Shown here: in pieces, positions 1-9,680 of the stretch
How the letters are laid out: each line of letters starts with the position of its first letter
Numbering within the stretch: position 1 is the stretch's first letter
Assembly: GCF_006442815.1 (NCBI RefSeq)
Contig: NZ_VFVL01000030.1
Coordinates: forward strand, 1-64,000
Direction of reading: 5' to 3'
Source of the DNA: Mesorhizobium sp. B2-4-3
GTDB lineage: Bacteria > Pseudomonadota > Alphaproteobacteria > Rhizobiales > Rhizobiaceae
DNA: 64,000 nucleotides
The notes under the pieces: model-generated
Databases searched by the model: none
Told to the model about the DNA's origin: nothing
The model's input: the letters and a program-made list of their open reading frames with translations, nothing else
Position numbers and translations under genes: made by a program

Positions 1-75
1 TCCATCACTCTTGACCACGGTCATAAGAGGGTCTGCGCGCGTCGCTTCGCTCCTTGCTCCGCCCTAGAATGACGA
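1..75. repeat. B-family palindromic repeat, right arm only (cut by window edge)
   Basis: The stretch carrying gtctgcgcgcgtcgcttcgc and ending in ccctagaatgacg matches the right arm of the B elements at 43.05, 50.57 and 53.07 kb. The left arm would lie outside the window. Confidence 0.75.
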
Positions 76-99
76 AGGCGCTTTCTGGCCGGCGCGATC

Positions 100-555
100 C
101 TAGCCCGTAAACCGCGGACCCAATTCCTCGATGCGGGCGATCATCTGCTGGAATTCCTCCAGGATGCGTCCGTGCAGCTGCACGGCGAGGTCCGGGTATT
201 CCTCCAGGATGCGGCGGAACATTTTCCGGCTCAGCCGGATCACTTCCGAATCGACCGCCGCGGAAGCGCTGGTCAGCCGGTTGGTATCGGCGATCAGGGC
301 CAACTCGCTCAGCATGGTGCCCGGGCCTGCCGTACCGATCGGGACGCGTTTGCCGCCTAGCTCCCGATAGAGTGCGATCAAACCGCTGACCACGATATAG
401 GCAGAGTCAGCGACGTCGTCCTCGCGGTAGAGCTTATGGTCGGCCTGGAGCACGGTGGTCTCGGCGCCGAAGGCGAGCAGGCGCAGCTGTTCCTGCGTGA
501 AGCCCTGGAAAAGCTTCACGCTGGACAGGATGTGGATGTCGTCATCCAGCGCCAT
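100..555 (-). CDS. Cyclic nucleotide-binding domain protein without DNA-binding domain
   Basis: A 151-residue protein consisting almost only of a Crp/Fnr-type cNMP-binding beta-roll (about residues 10-125: LFQGFTQEQL entry helix, GTMLSELALI in the phosphate-binding-cassette region) followed by one long C-terminal helix. No helix-turn-helix follows, so it is not a Crp-type transcription factor; it probably senses a nucleotide or acts as a regulatory subunit. It lies downstream of and on the same strand as the CenR/OtpR-type regulator. Brucella has, from memory, a similar pairing of OtpR with a protein annotated as a cAMP-dependent protein kinase regulatory subunit, so joint function in envelope stress is plausible (inference). 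About 250 bp, partly repeat, separate the two genes. Confidence 0.85.
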   Translation of the reverse strand: MALDDDIHILSSVKLFQGFTQEQLRLLAFGAETTVLQADHKLYREDDVADSAYIVVSGLIALYRELGGKRVPIGTAGPGTMLSELALIADTNRLTSASAAVDSEVIRLSRKMFRRILEEYPDLAVQLHGRILEEFQQMIARIEELGPRFTG

Positions 556-716
556 CCTAGCTGTGTCCCCGAGCGGTCAGTCCAGTCCCTCCATTGGAGC
601 GGCGCGCCCTCCTGGGCTCGCGAGAAACGCTCCACCGTGCATCGTGCGATGCCTGCAACGAGCCGATCCATCACCCTCCAGCACCAGGATCGTACCCGAA
701 GCGGTCCCGCCCGACC

Positions 717-805
717 GCTCTATCTCTTTTGGCTCAATTCCAGCCGGAAGGCTACGGCGAAGCCGCCTAGCGCAACCGTTTCACACTTTATCTTGGATCA
801 TGAAA
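717..805 (+). repeat. Degenerate A-family intergenic repeat
   Basis: Partial match to the A repeat seen at 4.0 and 42.9 kb (tatctctttt, then caattccagccggaaggctacggcgaa with substitutions, then cacactttatcttgga). It occupies the spacer between the cenR-like gene and the cNMP-binding gene. Confidence 0.5.
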
Positions 806-808
806 TGT

Positions 809-1492
809 TTAAGGAACCAGCTTGTAGCCGCCGCTTTCTGTCACAAGAATTTCGGCATTGGAAGGATCGCGCTCGATCTTCTGGCGCAACCGGTAGACAT
901 GGGTCTCCAGCGTGTGCGTGGTGACGCCGGAATTGTAGCCCCAGACCTCTTCCAACAGCACGTCGCGCGTCACCACCTTCTGGTCGGCGCGGTAGAGGTA
1001 CTTGATGATCGAGGCTTCCTTCTCGGTCAGCCGCACCTTGGCGCCGCGCGGATCGATCAGCAGCTTCTGGCTGGGCTTGAACGTATAGGGGCCGACGGAG
1101 AAGGTCGCGTCCTCGCTTTGCTCATGCTGGCGAAGCTGGGCGCGGATGCGCGCGAGCAGAACCGCGAAGCGGAAAGGCTTGGTCACATAGTCGTTGGCGC
1201 CGGCCTCGAGACCCAGAATCGTGTCGGAATCGGTGTCATGGCCGGTCAGCATGATGATGGGCGCCTTGTAGCCGCCCTTGCGCAGGATTTTCACCGCCTC
1301 GCGGCCATCCATGTCGGGCAGGCCGACATCCATGATGAGCAGGTCGACGACGCCGCCGCGCGCCGCGGCAACGCCTTTTGCGGCGGTCGATTCCTGCTGG
1401 ACGTCGAATTCTTCGTAGAGCGCCAGTTGCTCGACCAGGGTGGCGCGCAGGTCGTCGTCGTCATCGACGATCAGGATGGTGCGTGATGTCAT
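809..1492 (-). CDS. cenR: CenR/OtpR-type OmpR-family response regulator
   Basis: A 227-residue two-component response regulator. The receiver domain spans residues 1-120 with the acidic pocket IVDDDDD, phospho-acceptor Asp55 in LLIMDVGLPD and the YVTKPF lysine. A winged-helix Trans_reg_C domain follows (about 130-225, ending SGGYKLVP). The sequence closely matches my recollection of Brucella OtpR and Caulobacter CenR, essential or near-essential envelope regulators in alphaproteobacteria. The partner kinase is not in the window. The start follows a spacer divergent from the L,D-transpeptidase gene, so both may share a promoter region. Pairing an envelope regulator with a peptidoglycan cross-linking enzyme is suggestive. 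Confidence 0.9.
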   Translation of the reverse strand: MTSRTILIVDDDDDLRATLVEQLALYEEFDVQQESTAAKGVAAARGGVVDLLIMDVGLPDMDGREAVKILRKGGYKAPIIMLTGHDTDSDTILGLEAGANDYVTKPFRFAVLLARIRAQLRQHEQSEDATFSVGPYTFKPSQKLLIDPRGAKVRLTEKEASIIKYLYRADQKVVTRDVLLEEVWGYNSGVTTHTLETHVYRLRQKIERDPSNAEILVTESGGYKLVP

Positions 1493-1651
1493 GGATCAAT
1501 CCGTTGTTTTAAAAAGAATATTCAGTTGACCTCCCCCCATTTATGCGGAAGCTCACCGGCGCAACAGCCGATCACAGTGATTTGTTCCGTGACACAATCA
1601 TACAAGAAAAAACGCGCGCGCAATGCGGCGGGCGCATTTTTGCCGAAAGGC

Positions 1652-2241
<590 letters not shown>

Positions 2242-2250
<9 letters not shown>

Positions 2251-2502
2251 CTTTCCCGGTTTCTGCCAACCCGCGCCGAGCAGCCCGATCTCGCGAAGCT
2301 CCCGGTCCATCGCCTTCGCCACATCCCGGCGCTCGGCGCCGATGTCGCGCAGCTGGCTGTCGGAGAGGTCTTCGGCCGACTCGTGGGGCAGCCGGGCGGC
2401 GACCCGGGCCTGGCGCAGCCAATCGCGTGCCGAACGCAGCCAAAGGGTGAGGCCGGAGGGAGATTCCAGGGGGGTGCAGGGCTTCAGGGCGATCTCAGAC
2501 AT
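2242..2502 (-). CDS. DUF1127-like small protein
   Basis: An 86-residue protein if started at ATG 2502 (MSEIALKPC); an in-frame ATG at 2565 gives a longer form without an obvious ribosome-binding site. The C-terminal half has the DUF1127 (YjiS-like) pattern LSDSQLRDIGAERRDV. Members of this family are small basic proteins linked in rhizobia and Brucella to stress and RNA-related regulation, but this one is longer than the roughly 45-70 residues usual for the family. It is divergent from the LysR gene and ends inside inverted copies of the heptanucleotide repeat. No function beyond family membership can be inferred. Confidence 0.7.
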
Positions 2503-2633
2503 GGCTCTATCCGTGTTTCTCCAGATATCAAATCCGGTTTGATGGTGTTTCGATGAAGCCATCATGCCGTATTGAAAAACAAACGAGAAACGAGTAGTTC
2601 TTTTCTGATCATCAAGTTTTATTTGGAGATCGC

Positions 2634-3554
2634 ATGGCCAAGCTGCTACCCGGAACGCGTGCGCTGCGGACCTTCGAAGCGGCCGCCAGGCATCTCAACT
2701 TCACCCGCGCCGCCGACGAGCTCGGCCTGACGCCGGCAGCGGTCAGCCATCAGATCAAGGAAATCGAGGACCAGCTCGACTTGGTGCTGTTCACGCGCAC
2801 CAGCCGCACCATCCGGCTGACGGAGGCGGGGAACGTTCTGTTCGAGGCTTCGATCGATGCGCTCGACCTGCTCAACCGGGCGGTGTCTCGAGCCCGCAAG
2901 ATGACGCGCGGCACCTCGCTTTTGAAGGTGACGCTCGACGCGCAGTTCGCGACCAAGTGGCTGATGCGGCGCGTCGACGATTTCCGCCAGCAGAAGCCGG
3001 GCATCGAGCTGCGTTTCGACATCACCTACGATGTCAGGGATTTCGAGCGCGACGATGTCGATGTCGGCATCCGCTTCGGCACAGGCAAATATCCGGGGCT
3101 CGCGGCGCACCGGCTGTTCGAGAACATCATCATCCCGGTCTGCAGCCCGGCGTTGCTGGCGTCAGGTCCGCCGCTGAAGGAGCCGCGCGATCTGTTCAAC
3201 CACACGCTTGCGCATATCGACTGGTCGCGGCAGGGGGTGACGTGGCCGAACTGGAGCATGTGGATGCAGGCGGCCGGCGTCGACGATTTCGACGACAGCC
3301 GCACGCTGGTCTTCGGGTCGTCGACCGATGCCACCCAGGCGGCGCTCGACGGCAATGCGGTGGCGCTCGCCGATTTCGCCATGGTCGCCAACGATCTTTC
3401 GCAAGGGCGCCTGGTGCGGCCCTTCGAGCTCGGCATCAAGGTGGCGCCGGAATTCGCCTATTTCCTGGTCTATCCCGAGGCCGCGAAGGACGACGCCCGG
3501 GTTATCGCTTTCCGCGATTGGCTTACCGAGGAGGCGGCGAAGACGCCGACGTGA
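2634..3554 (+). CDS. LysR-family transcriptional regulator (GcvA-like)
   Basis: A 306-residue regulator with an N-terminal winged HTH (about residues 6-65: LRTFEAAARHLNFTRAADEL, then TPAAVSHQIKEIE) and a periplasmic-binding-protein-like effector domain (about 95-300). The HTH and the TRTSRTIRLTEAG wing are typical of the GcvA/AmpR-like branch. An SD-like ggag lies 5-8 nt before the ATG. It is transcribed away from the DUF1127 gene, its only divergent neighbour, and is followed by a convergent DUF1761 gene, so its target cannot be read from context. Confidence 0.92.
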   Translation: MAKLLPGTRALRTFEAAARHLNFTRAADELGLTPAAVSHQIKEIEDQLDLVLFTRTSRTIRLTEAGNVLFEASIDALDLLNRAVSRARKMTRGTSLLKVTLDAQFATKWLMRRVDDFRQQKPGIELRFDITYDVRDFERDDVDVGIRFGTGKYPGLAAHRLFENIIIPVCSPALLASGPPLKEPRDLFNHTLAHIDWSRQGVTWPNWSMWMQAAGVDDFDDSRTLVFGSSTDATQAALDGNAVALADFAMVANDLSQGRLVRPFELGIKVAPEFAYFLVYPEAAKDDARVIAFRDWLTEEAAKTPT

Positions 3555-3562
3555 TGGCCGCC

Positions 3563-3988
3563 TCAGCCCGCCGGCGCGGCCGGTGCGCCGAACCAGCCGA
3601 TGACGGCGCCGATGATCAGCATCACGCCCAGCCAGTGACCGGCGTCGATCAGCGTCAGGGCCCAGCCGAAGCCCTCATAGCGGTGGTTGACGGCGAGCGT
3701 GGTGGCGATGAAGCCGAGCCAGAGCACGAAGCCGAGCAGCAGCCCCGCGATCGGGTTCGGCTCGCCGCCGGTAATCGCGCCCAACACCAGTGTCAGGACA
3801 AGCGCCATGATGAGCTCGGCGACGAAGCTGACGATGAAGGGAACGGCCGAGCGCTGCATGGTGGCGGGGTCGAGCTTGGCCGCCCTCAGCCAGGGCTTGC
3901 TCAAGCCCATGTACCAGGCGGCGCCGAACAACCATGCGACGACAGCGGCGGCGATCACCGCCAGCCAGTTCACGACCGAAAAATCCAT
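3563..3988 (-). CDS. DUF1761 integral membrane protein
   Basis: A 141-residue membrane protein with four predicted transmembrane segments (about residues 7-28, 49-70, 78-100 and 112-135) and the DUF1761 pattern NWLAVIAAAVVAWLFGAAWY near the start. I choose ATG 3988 because ggagggg lies just upstream; an in-frame ATG at 4018 falls in the flanking repeat. Function of the family is unknown. It converges on the LysR gene with an 8-bp gap. Confidence 0.85.
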   Translation of the reverse strand: MDFSVVNWLAVIAAAVVAWLFGAAWYMGLSKPWLRAAKLDPATMQRSAVPFIVSFVAELIMALVLTLVLGAITGGEPNPIAGLLLGFVLWLGFIATTLAVNHRYEGFGWALTLIDAGHWLGVMLIIGAVIGWFGAPAAPAG

Positions 3989-4010
3989 GCTTTCCCCTCC
4001 AAGTCTCGTG

Positions 4011-4109
4011 CGTTTCACCGTTTCACGGAAACGGCGAACCGCACTATCTACTTGTTTTTACGCAATTCCGGACGGAAAACCGCTCACACTTTTCCTGGAA
4101 TTGCTCTAG
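4011..4109 (+). repeat. A-family intergenic repeat, complete copy
   Basis: About 99 bp beginning cgtttcaccgtttcacggaa, with the internal landmark gcaattccggacgga and ending ttttcctggaattgctctag. It contains internal palindromes (gtttcaccgtttcacggaaac; caattccgg/ctggaattg). The same family recurs at least seven more times in the window. Confidence 0.9.
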
Positions 4110-4139
4110 AGGCGATGGAACGCTTGTTCGGTCGTTCCG

Positions 4140-4796
4140 TCAAGCAAGGCGCCAGACAGTCGTGCGCTTGACCTCGGCGTCCTCCAGCACGCGCGTCACA
4201 GGAACCTGGTAAACGGCCAGCGATTCCAGCCCGGTCCCGGGGAGATAGGCGCGGCCCGGATCGCCAATGAGGATATCGGCGCCGCGAGCCCGCAGGCGCG
4301 CGAACCAGGGCAGCAAGCTGTCGGCGAAAGCCTTGTCGTAGAAGACGTCGCCGGCAAGCACGACGTCCCAGCCATCGTCGGAGCCGACGCAATTCGTGCC
4401 GAGGAATTGCGCCTCAACGGCGTTGGCCTCGAGGTTGAGCGCGATCGCCGTCTCGCAAAACGGGTCGATGTCAGCGGCGATCACCTTTGCCGCGCCGGCT
4501 TTCATCGCGGCGATGGCGACGAGGCCCGAACCGCAAGCGAAGTCGAGCACCCGTTTGCGGCGCACCGTCCCGGGATTGTCGAGCACGTAGCGGGCGAGAC
4601 CCTGGCCGCCGGCCCAGGCAAAGGCCCAGAAAGGTGGCGGCAGGCCGATCTCGGCCAGCTCTTCCTCCGTGCGCAGCCACAGATCATGCGCCTCGTCGGC
4701 GAGATGCAAAAACACTTCCGGCACATGCGGCGGCGCCATCAGCGCCGTGTTGTCGAGGATGAACTTTTTCGCGCTTTTCGGCGTGAGCTTCGTCAC
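4140..4796 (-). CDS. SAM-dependent methyltransferase, ETFB-lysine/METTL20-like
   Basis: A 218-residue class I methyltransferase. The SAM-binding motif I reads VLDFACGSGLVAIAAMKAGA, followed by motif II VIAADIDPFCETAIALN and the post-I region DVVLAGDVFYD. The layout resembles the METTL20/nicotinamide-N-methyltransferase-like group that in Agrobacterium and mitochondria methylates lysines of electron transfer flavoprotein beta; that substrate is inference. Start: GTG 4796 overlaps the TGA of the upstream EVE gene as GTGA, implying translational coupling. An in-frame ATG at 4838 would run 46 bp into the EVE gene and is less likely. Confidence 0.8.
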   Translation of the reverse strand: MTKLTPKSAKKFILDNTALMAPPHVPEVFLHLADEAHDLWLRTEEELAEIGLPPPFWAFAWAGGQGLARYVLDNPGTVRRKRVLDFACGSGLVAIAAMKAGAAKVIAADIDPFCETAIALNLEANAVEAQFLGTNCVGSDDGWDVVLAGDVFYDKAFADSLLPWFARLRARGADILIGDPGRAYLPGTGLESLAVYQVPVTRVLEDAEVKRTTVWRLA

Positions 4797-5218
4797 GGTG
4801 CCGGGTTGAGCTCGGCCATGCGGCAGACCTCTTTCCATTCGGCCGGCGTCACCGGCTGAACGGAAAGCCGGCCGAGCCGGACCAGCGCCATCTCGGCGAG
4901 CTTGGGATTGGCCTTGACCTCTTCCAGCGTCACCGGCTTCGGCACGTCCTTATAGGCGCGGATGTCGACGCATTCCCAGCGCGGATCGTCGGTCGTGGTG
5001 TCGGGGTGGGCCAGCGCGCAGACCTCGGCGATGCCGACGATGTCGAGGCCCTCGTTGGAGTGATAGAAGAAGCCGAGATCGCCGATCTGCATCGCCTTCA
5101 TGTTGTTGCGGGCGGCATAGTTGCGCACGCCGTCCCATTGCGTGCCGGCCTTGCCTTTGGCCTTCAGCGCCTCGAAGGAAAAGACCGAAGGTTCGGACTT
5201 GAACAGCCAATAGTTCAT
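4793..5218 (-). CDS. EVE-domain protein
   Basis: A 141-residue protein made of a single EVE domain (PUA-like fold): MNYWLFKSEPSVFSFEAL at the N-terminus, WDGVRNYAARNNM, and GDLGFFYHSNEGLDIVGIAEV in the core. EVE domains bind modified bases or nucleotides in RNA or DNA; bacterial stand-alone EVE proteins have no settled role. The start at 5218 is taken from the family's MNYWLFKSEP beginning; the frame is open to 5251. It is the first gene of a coupled pair with the methyltransferase. Confidence 0.88.
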   Translation of the reverse strand: MNYWLFKSEPSVFSFEALKAKGKAGTQWDGVRNYAARNNMKAMQIGDLGFFYHSNEGLDIVGIAEVCALAHPDTTTDDPRWECVDIRAYKDVPKPVTLEEVKANPKLAEMALVRLGRLSVQPVTPAEWKEVCRMAELNPAP

Positions 5219-5311
5219 ATCGTTTGTCCCATCGCTTTGTCGCACCGCCACGCATGGCGTCCCCGTCTATGCTTACTCTTTCGCCGCCGCTGCGGCGAGA
5301 GCAGCGAACGA

Positions 5312-5608
5312 TCAAGCGCCGGCGGGCTTCTGGAAGACCCAGTTCCACGGCCGGATCTGGACGCTTTCGAACAGGCCGGCCTTGGCGTAGGGATCGGCGG
5401 CCGCCAACGCTTGGGCACCAGCCATGTCCGGCGCCTCGATCATCACCAGGCTGCCGTCCGGCTTGCCGTCGGCGTCGAGGAAGGGACCGGCAAAGGCAAG
5501 CTTGCCTTCGGCGATCAGGCCTTCCAGGAACGCCGCATGCGCCGGCCGCGTGTCGACGCGCAGTTGCAGGCTGCCGGGCTTGTCCTTGCAAATCAACGCA
5601 AACAGCAT
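5312..5608 (-). CDS. YciI family protein
   Basis: A 98-residue protein matching the YciI-like fold (MLFALICKDKPGSLQLR start, DTRPAHAAFLEGLIAEGKLAFAG, and DPYAKAGLFESVQIRPW near the end). The conserved His-Asp pair of the family is plausibly His25 and Asp83 region. YciI proteins are ferredoxin-like dimers, possibly hydrolases or dehydrochlorinase-like; function is unproven. It lies directly downstream of gpsA (17 bp), in the common rhizobial order tsaD-gpsA-yciI-EVE, so it is probably part of that operon. Confidence 0.88.
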   Translation of the reverse strand: MLFALICKDKPGSLQLRVDTRPAHAAFLEGLIAEGKLAFAGPFLDADGKPDGSLVMIEAPDMAGAQALAAADPYAKAGLFESVQIRPWNWVFQKPAGA

Positions 5609-5625
5609 GTTTCAACTCCGATGAT

Positions 5626-6645
5626 TCAGATGTCGGTTTCGGTCTTGAGCGGGCGTGTCATCAACGCGGTCACGGCCTGGCCGATGGTCACCTTGCCGTC
5701 GAGGATGGCGGCGACGGCCGAGATGATCGGCGCCTCGATGCGGCGTTCGGCGGCGATGCGGGCGGCGATGCCGGCCGTCGGCACGCCTTCGGCGAGCGGC
5801 AGGCCGGCAAGCGGCTTGCCCTGGCCGAGCGCCAGGCCATAGGCGAAATTGCGCGACTGCGATGACGAACAGGTGAGCAAGAGGTCGCCCAGGCCGGAAA
5901 GCCCCATCAGCGTCTCCGGCCTGGCGCCGAAAGCGGCGCCGATGCGGCGCAATTCGACGAAGCCGCGCGTCACCATGGCTGCCTGGGCGCTGGCGCCCAG
6001 ACCTGCGCCGGTGACGGCGCCGGCGGCGATGGCAAAGACGTTCTTCAGCGCGCCGCCGATCTCGACGCCGATCAGGTCGGCGCTGGAATAGCAGCGCAGG
6101 TTCTCCGCCGAGAAGCGCGCGGCGAGCTCCGCTGCCAGATCGCCTTCGCGAGCGGCAACCACGACTGCCGTCGGCAGGCCGGACGCGACGTCGCTGGCGA
6201 AGCTCGGACCGGACAGTGCCGCGACCGGATTGCCGGGCAGGCTCTCCGCGACGATCGCCGAGAGCAGCGCGCCGGTGTCGCGCTCGATGCCCTTGGCGCA
6301 GAGCACCAGCGGCGCTCCCTGAGGCACATGGTTGCGTGCTTCGGCCAGGACCGCGCGCAGCGACTGCGCCGGCGTCACGGCGAGCACGCAGTCGGCGCCG
6401 TCGAGCGCCGCGGCCATATCGCTGGTGGCGGCGATGCCCGGCGCGATCCGGATGCCGGGCAGGTAGCGCGGGTTCTCGCCGCGGGCGATGGCAGCGACGG
6501 TCTCAGTGTCGCGCGCATAGAGCCGGACGTCGTGGCCGGCGCGTAGCATGGCCAGCGCCAGCGCCGTGCCCCAGGCGCCGCCGCCCAGCACCGCGACGCC
6601 CCAGCCGCTGCCCGATTTCCTGCCGCCCGTCACCTTCGCGCTCAT
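5626..6645 (-). CDS. gpsA: NAD(P)H-dependent glycerol-3-phosphate dehydrogenase
   Basis: A 339-residue cytosolic enzyme reducing dihydroxyacetone phosphate to sn-glycerol 3-phosphate for phospholipid synthesis. The Rossmann motif [19 protein letters not shown] lies near residue 15, the [19 protein letters not shown] substrate loop in the middle, and the catalytic Lys in [12 protein letters not shown]. The start ATG 6645 overlaps the tsaD stop as ATGA, so the two are translationally coupled; the frame is open upstream to 6849 but that is tsaD antiframe. It ends 17 bp before the YciI start. Confidence 0.96.
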   Translation of the reverse strand: MSAKVTGGRKSGSGWGVAVLGGGAWGTALALAMLRAGHDVRLYARDTETVAAIARGENPRYLPGIRIAPGIAATSDMAAALDGADCVLAVTPAQSLRAVLAEARNHVPQGAPLVLCAKGIERDTGALLSAIVAESLPGNPVAALSGPSFASDVASGLPTAVVVAAREGDLAAELAARFSAENLRCYSSADLIGVEIGGALKNVFAIAAGAVTGAGLGASAQAAMVTRGFVELRRIGAAFGARPETLMGLSGLGDLLLTCSSSQSRNFAYGLALGQGKPLAGLPLAEGVPTAGIAARIAAERRIEAPIISAVAAILDGKVTIGQAVTALMTRPLKTETDI

Positions 6646-7730
6646 GCCTTGGCACCGCGCCGGCCCGAGCCGACCAGGGGCGCCGAAACACTGTCGAGCG
6701 GCCAGCGCGAACGCGGCACGAAATCGGCGGTGTTTTCGTCGGCGATGCCGGCGCGCAGCCGCTCGATGCCGGCCCAGGCGATCATCGCCGCATTGTCGGT
6801 GCAGAGTTTCTGCGGCGGCGCGACGAAGGCGAAGCCGGCTTGCGAACAAAGCGTTTCAAGCGTTGCCTTGATGGTGCGATTGGCGGCGACGCCGCCGGCG
6901 ACGACCAGCGCCGGTCTCGCCTGGCCGGGGAATTCCTGGCGGAAGCGGGCAAGCGCGCGGCCGACACGGTCGCCCAGCGCGTCCGCCACCGCCGCCTGGA
7001 AAGAGGCGCAGATGTCGGCGACGTCCTGGTCGCTCAGCGGCGCGATGGCGGTTGCCGCCTGGCGCACCGCCGTCTTCAGGCCGGAGAAAGAGAAATCCGG
7101 TTGCGCAGAGCCCTTCATCGGACGTGGGAAGGCGAAGCGGCGCGAGTCGCCGCTGGCCGCAACCTTCTCGACATTCGGGCCGCCTGGATAGGGCAGGCCG
7201 AGCATCTTGGCCGTCTTGTCGAAAGCTTCGCCGAGCGCATCGTCGATGGTCGTCGCCCAGCGCTGGTAATCGCCGACGCCGCGCACCGCGACGATCTGGG
7301 TGTGGCCGCCGGAGACGAGCAGCAGCAGATAGGGGAAGTCGAGACCGTCGGTCAGCCGCGCCGTCAGCGCATGGCCTTCGAGGTGGTTGATGGCGATCAG
7401 CGGCTTGTTGGCGGCTGCGGCGATCGCCTTGGCGGTCATCAAGCCGACGATCAGCCCACCGACCAGACCCGGCCCCGCCGTCGCGGCAATCGCGTCGACC
7501 TCGTCGAGCGAGACCGACGAGTCGGCAAGTGCTGCCTCGATGATGCCGTCCAGCGCCTCGACATGGGCGCGGGCGGCGATCTCGGGCACGACGCCGCCAA
7601 AGGCCGCGTGCTCCTCGATCTGGCTGAGCACGATGTTGGACAGGATTTCGGGCGCGGAGCCGCCGTCCAACGCCACCACGCTGGCCGCCGTCTCATCGCA
7701 ACTCGTCTCAATGCCCAGAACGCGGATCAA
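6642..7730 (-). CDS. tsaD: tRNA N6-adenosine threonylcarbamoyltransferase TsaD
   Basis: A 362-residue ASKHA-fold enzyme that transfers the threonylcarbamoyl group to A37 of ANN-decoding tRNAs, in complex with TsaB and TsaE. The ATPase-fold start [16 protein letters not shown], the [14 protein letters not shown] block, the metal-binding [13 protein letters not shown] histidines and the [13 protein letters not shown] loop are all present. It is first in the tsaD-gpsA-yciI-EVE-methyltransferase run and is divergent from hemC, the arrangement typical of rhizobia. Confidence 0.97.
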   Translation of the reverse strand: MIRVLGIETSCDETAASVVALDGGSAPEILSNIVLSQIEEHAAFGGVVPEIAARAHVEALDGIIEAALADSSVSLDEVDAIAATAGPGLVGGLIVGLMTAKAIAAAANKPLIAINHLEGHALTARLTDGLDFPYLLLLVSGGHTQIVAVRGVGDYQRWATTIDDALGEAFDKTAKMLGLPYPGGPNVEKVAASGDSRRFAFPRPMKGSAQPDFSFSGLKTAVRQAATAIAPLSDQDVADICASFQAAVADALGDRVGRALARFRQEFPGQARPALVVAGGVAANRTIKATLETLCSQAGFAFVAPPQKLCTDNAAMIAWAGIERLRAGIADENTADFVPRSRWPLDSVSAPLVGSGRRGAKA

Positions 7731-7792
7731 TTGGTCGCTGTCCAGAAAGATTGTGTCGCCGGAGGTCTGTCGATATTCAGGTGATGCCGGCC

Positions 7793-7886
7793 TGCAAATG
7801 GCGGTTTTCTGCGCTTCCGGTGCTCACGTACCCAAAAGTACGCTCCGCTCCGGTTCTCGAAACCCACCATTTTCGGCTCGGCCTGA
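7793..7886. repeat. Long imperfect inverted repeat between tsaD and hemC
   Basis: The left arm (aaatggcggttttctgcgct...cacgtac) and right arm (gtacgctccgctccggttct...cccaccatttt) are imperfect reverse complements around cccaaaa, with cgtacccaaaagtacg at the centre. It lies in the divergent tsaD/hemC promoter region, so it could be regulatory or a decayed intergenic repeat. Confidence 0.6.
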
Positions 7887-7941
7887 CCTTGAATCTCGGC
7901 AGACCTCGAGTTCACTCGGGGGTTATCACGGACCGCGCGCC

Positions 7942-8865
7942 ATGCAAACTTTGAAAATCGGAACACGCGGCAGCCCGCTGGCGCTCGCCCAGGCGCATGA
8001 GACGCAGGCGCGGCTGATGCAGGCGCATGGGCTGCCCGAGCAGGCATTCGAAATGATGCCGATCTCGACCAGCGGCGACCGCATCCAGGACCGGCCGCTG
8101 TCGGAAGCCGGCGGCAAGGGCCTGTTCACCAAGGAAATCGAGGAAGCGCTGCTTGACGGCCGCATCGACATCGCCGTGCATTCATCGAAGGACATGCCGA
8201 CGGTGCTGCCCGACGGATTGGAGCTTGCCACGTTCCTGCCGCGCGAGGACGCCCGCGACGCCTTCATCGGCAAGAAGGTGAAACGGATCGCCGACCTGCC
8301 GCATGGCGCGATCGTCGGATCGTCGTCGCTTCGCCGGCAGGCGCTGCTTCGCCGCATGCGGCCGGATTTCGAGGTGGTGATGTTCCGCGGCAATGTGCAG
8401 ACCAGGCTGCGCAAGCTCGACGAAGGCGTCGCCGAAGGCACCATCCTCGCCTATGCCGGGCTGAAGCGGCTCGGGCTCGAACATGTCGTCACCGACCTGA
8501 TGCCGCTGGAAGCTTTCCCGCCGGCGCCGGGACAAGGCGCGATCGGCATCGAAACGCGCATCGGCGACCGCGATGTCGAAAGGATGCTGGCGGCGATCCA
8601 TCACGTGCCGACGGGCCAGGCACTGGCCTGCGAGCGGGCCTTCCTCGCCGCGCTCGACGGCTCGTGTCGCACGCCGATCGCCGGCCATGCGACGGTGTCG
8701 GGCGAGAAACTCTCCTTCACCGGGCTGATCATCTCGCCCGACGGCAAGGAATCGCACGAGGTCCGGCTGGAAGGCGAGGCCGCGGACGCGGCGGAGATCG
8801 GCCTGGACGCCGCGCGGACGGTCCGCGCCAGGGCCGGCGCTGAATTCTTCGACGGCTGGGCCTGA
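7942..8865 (+). CDS. hemC: Hydroxymethylbilane synthase (porphobilinogen deaminase)
   Basis: A 307-residue enzyme that polymerises four porphobilinogens into hydroxymethylbilane for heme, siroheme and cobalamin. It has the typical start [19 protein letters not shown], the active-site Asp in VHSSKDMPT, the [13 protein letters not shown] binding loop, and the Cys that carries the dipyrromethane cofactor in [13 protein letters not shown]. The start ATG 7942 is fixed by homology; the frame is open far upstream but that region overlaps tsaD. It is followed after 1 bp by hemD. Confidence 0.97.
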   Translation: MQTLKIGTRGSPLALAQAHETQARLMQAHGLPEQAFEMMPISTSGDRIQDRPLSEAGGKGLFTKEIEEALLDGRIDIAVHSSKDMPTVLPDGLELATFLPREDARDAFIGKKVKRIADLPHGAIVGSSSLRRQALLRRMRPDFEVVMFRGNVQTRLRKLDEGVAEGTILAYAGLKRLGLEHVVTDLMPLEAFPPAPGQGAIGIETRIGDRDVERMLAAIHHVPTGQALACERAFLAALDGSCRTPIAGHATVSGEKLSFTGLIISPDGKESHEVRLEGEAADAAEIGLDAARTVRARAGAEFFDGWA

Positions 8866-8866
8866 C

Positions 8867-9580
8867 ATGGTCCGCGTCCTGGTGACGAGGCCAGAGCCTG
8901 GCGCGTCGCGCACGGCACTGCGCCTCGAAGGCCTGGGATTTCAGCCGGTCCTGCTGCCGTTGACCGAGACGAGCGCATTGCCTGTCGAGGCGACCATCGG
9001 CGGCGATGTCGTCGCGGTCACTGTTACCAGCGCCAATGCGGTGCGGCATGCGCCGAAGGCGCTGGTCGCGGCGCTTGCAGGCCTGCCTTGCCACACGCTT
9101 GGAAAACGGACGGCCGAGGCCTGCCGCGCGGCGGGGTTTGTCTCCGTCACGGAAGGTCCGGGCGATGCCGAGGCGCTGGCCGACGCCATCGCCGGCGGCC
9201 TTGCCGGCAAGGCAATCGTCTATCTGTGCGGTCGTGTCCGCTTCCCGGTATTCGAGCGGCGGCTGGCGGCGGCGGGCGTGCATGTCCAGGCGATCGAGAC
9301 TTACGACACGATAGGTGTCGACTATGGCGATGCCGACGTGGTCGCCCGCCTGTCGGGCCGGCCGATCGACGCCGCGCTGCTTTATTCGGCCAAGGCCAGC
9401 TTGGCGCTGGCCAGCCTGATTGCGCGGCCGGCCTTGCGGCATCTCTTTGAAAAAACGGAATTCTTGGCGCTTTCGGCGCGTGTTGCCAAGCAGTTGGAAG
9501 AGGTTGCCAGTAACAGGGTCGGCATCGCGTCCAAGCCCGAGGAAGAGGCGTTGCTGGCGCTTTTGTCGCTGCCCGGCTGA
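8867..9580 (+). CDS. hemD: Uroporphyrinogen-III synthase
   Basis: A 237-residue two-domain HemD that closes and inverts hydroxymethylbilane to uroporphyrinogen III. The family is poorly conserved, but the start MVRVLVTRPEPGASRTALRL, the VAVTVTSANAVRHAP segment and the LLYSAKASLALASLI segment (the conserved Y-S-x-x-S/A region) fit well. It begins one base after hemC and precedes mic60, a gene order conserved in alphaproteobacteria, which supports the call. Confidence 0.93.
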   Translation: MVRVLVTRPEPGASRTALRLEGLGFQPVLLPLTETSALPVEATIGGDVVAVTVTSANAVRHAPKALVAALAGLPCHTLGKRTAEACRAAGFVSVTEGPGDAEALADAIAGGLAGKAIVYLCGRVRFPVFERRLAAAGVHVQAIETYDTIGVDYGDADVVARLSGRPIDAALLYSAKASLALASLIARPALRHLFEKTEFLALSARVAKQLEEVASNRVGIASKPEEEALLALLSLPG

Positions 9581-9680
9581 GCCGCGTCATCACACCGCCC
9601 CTTTTCACCGCTTGGTGATGTGCTAGAGCATCCCCTGGACCCTTTGAACCATCCTCAAGCCAGTTCGCGGAGCCCAAAGC

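Noticed and set aside
5650-6650. 5' extension of gpsA into the tsaD gene
   Set aside because: The family start at 6645 (MSAKVTGG) and the ATGA overlap explain the locus; the upstream reading has no homology.
7387-7941. 185-codon N-terminal extension of HemC
   Set aside because: It runs antisense over tsaD; HemC proteins start at [14 protein letters not shown].
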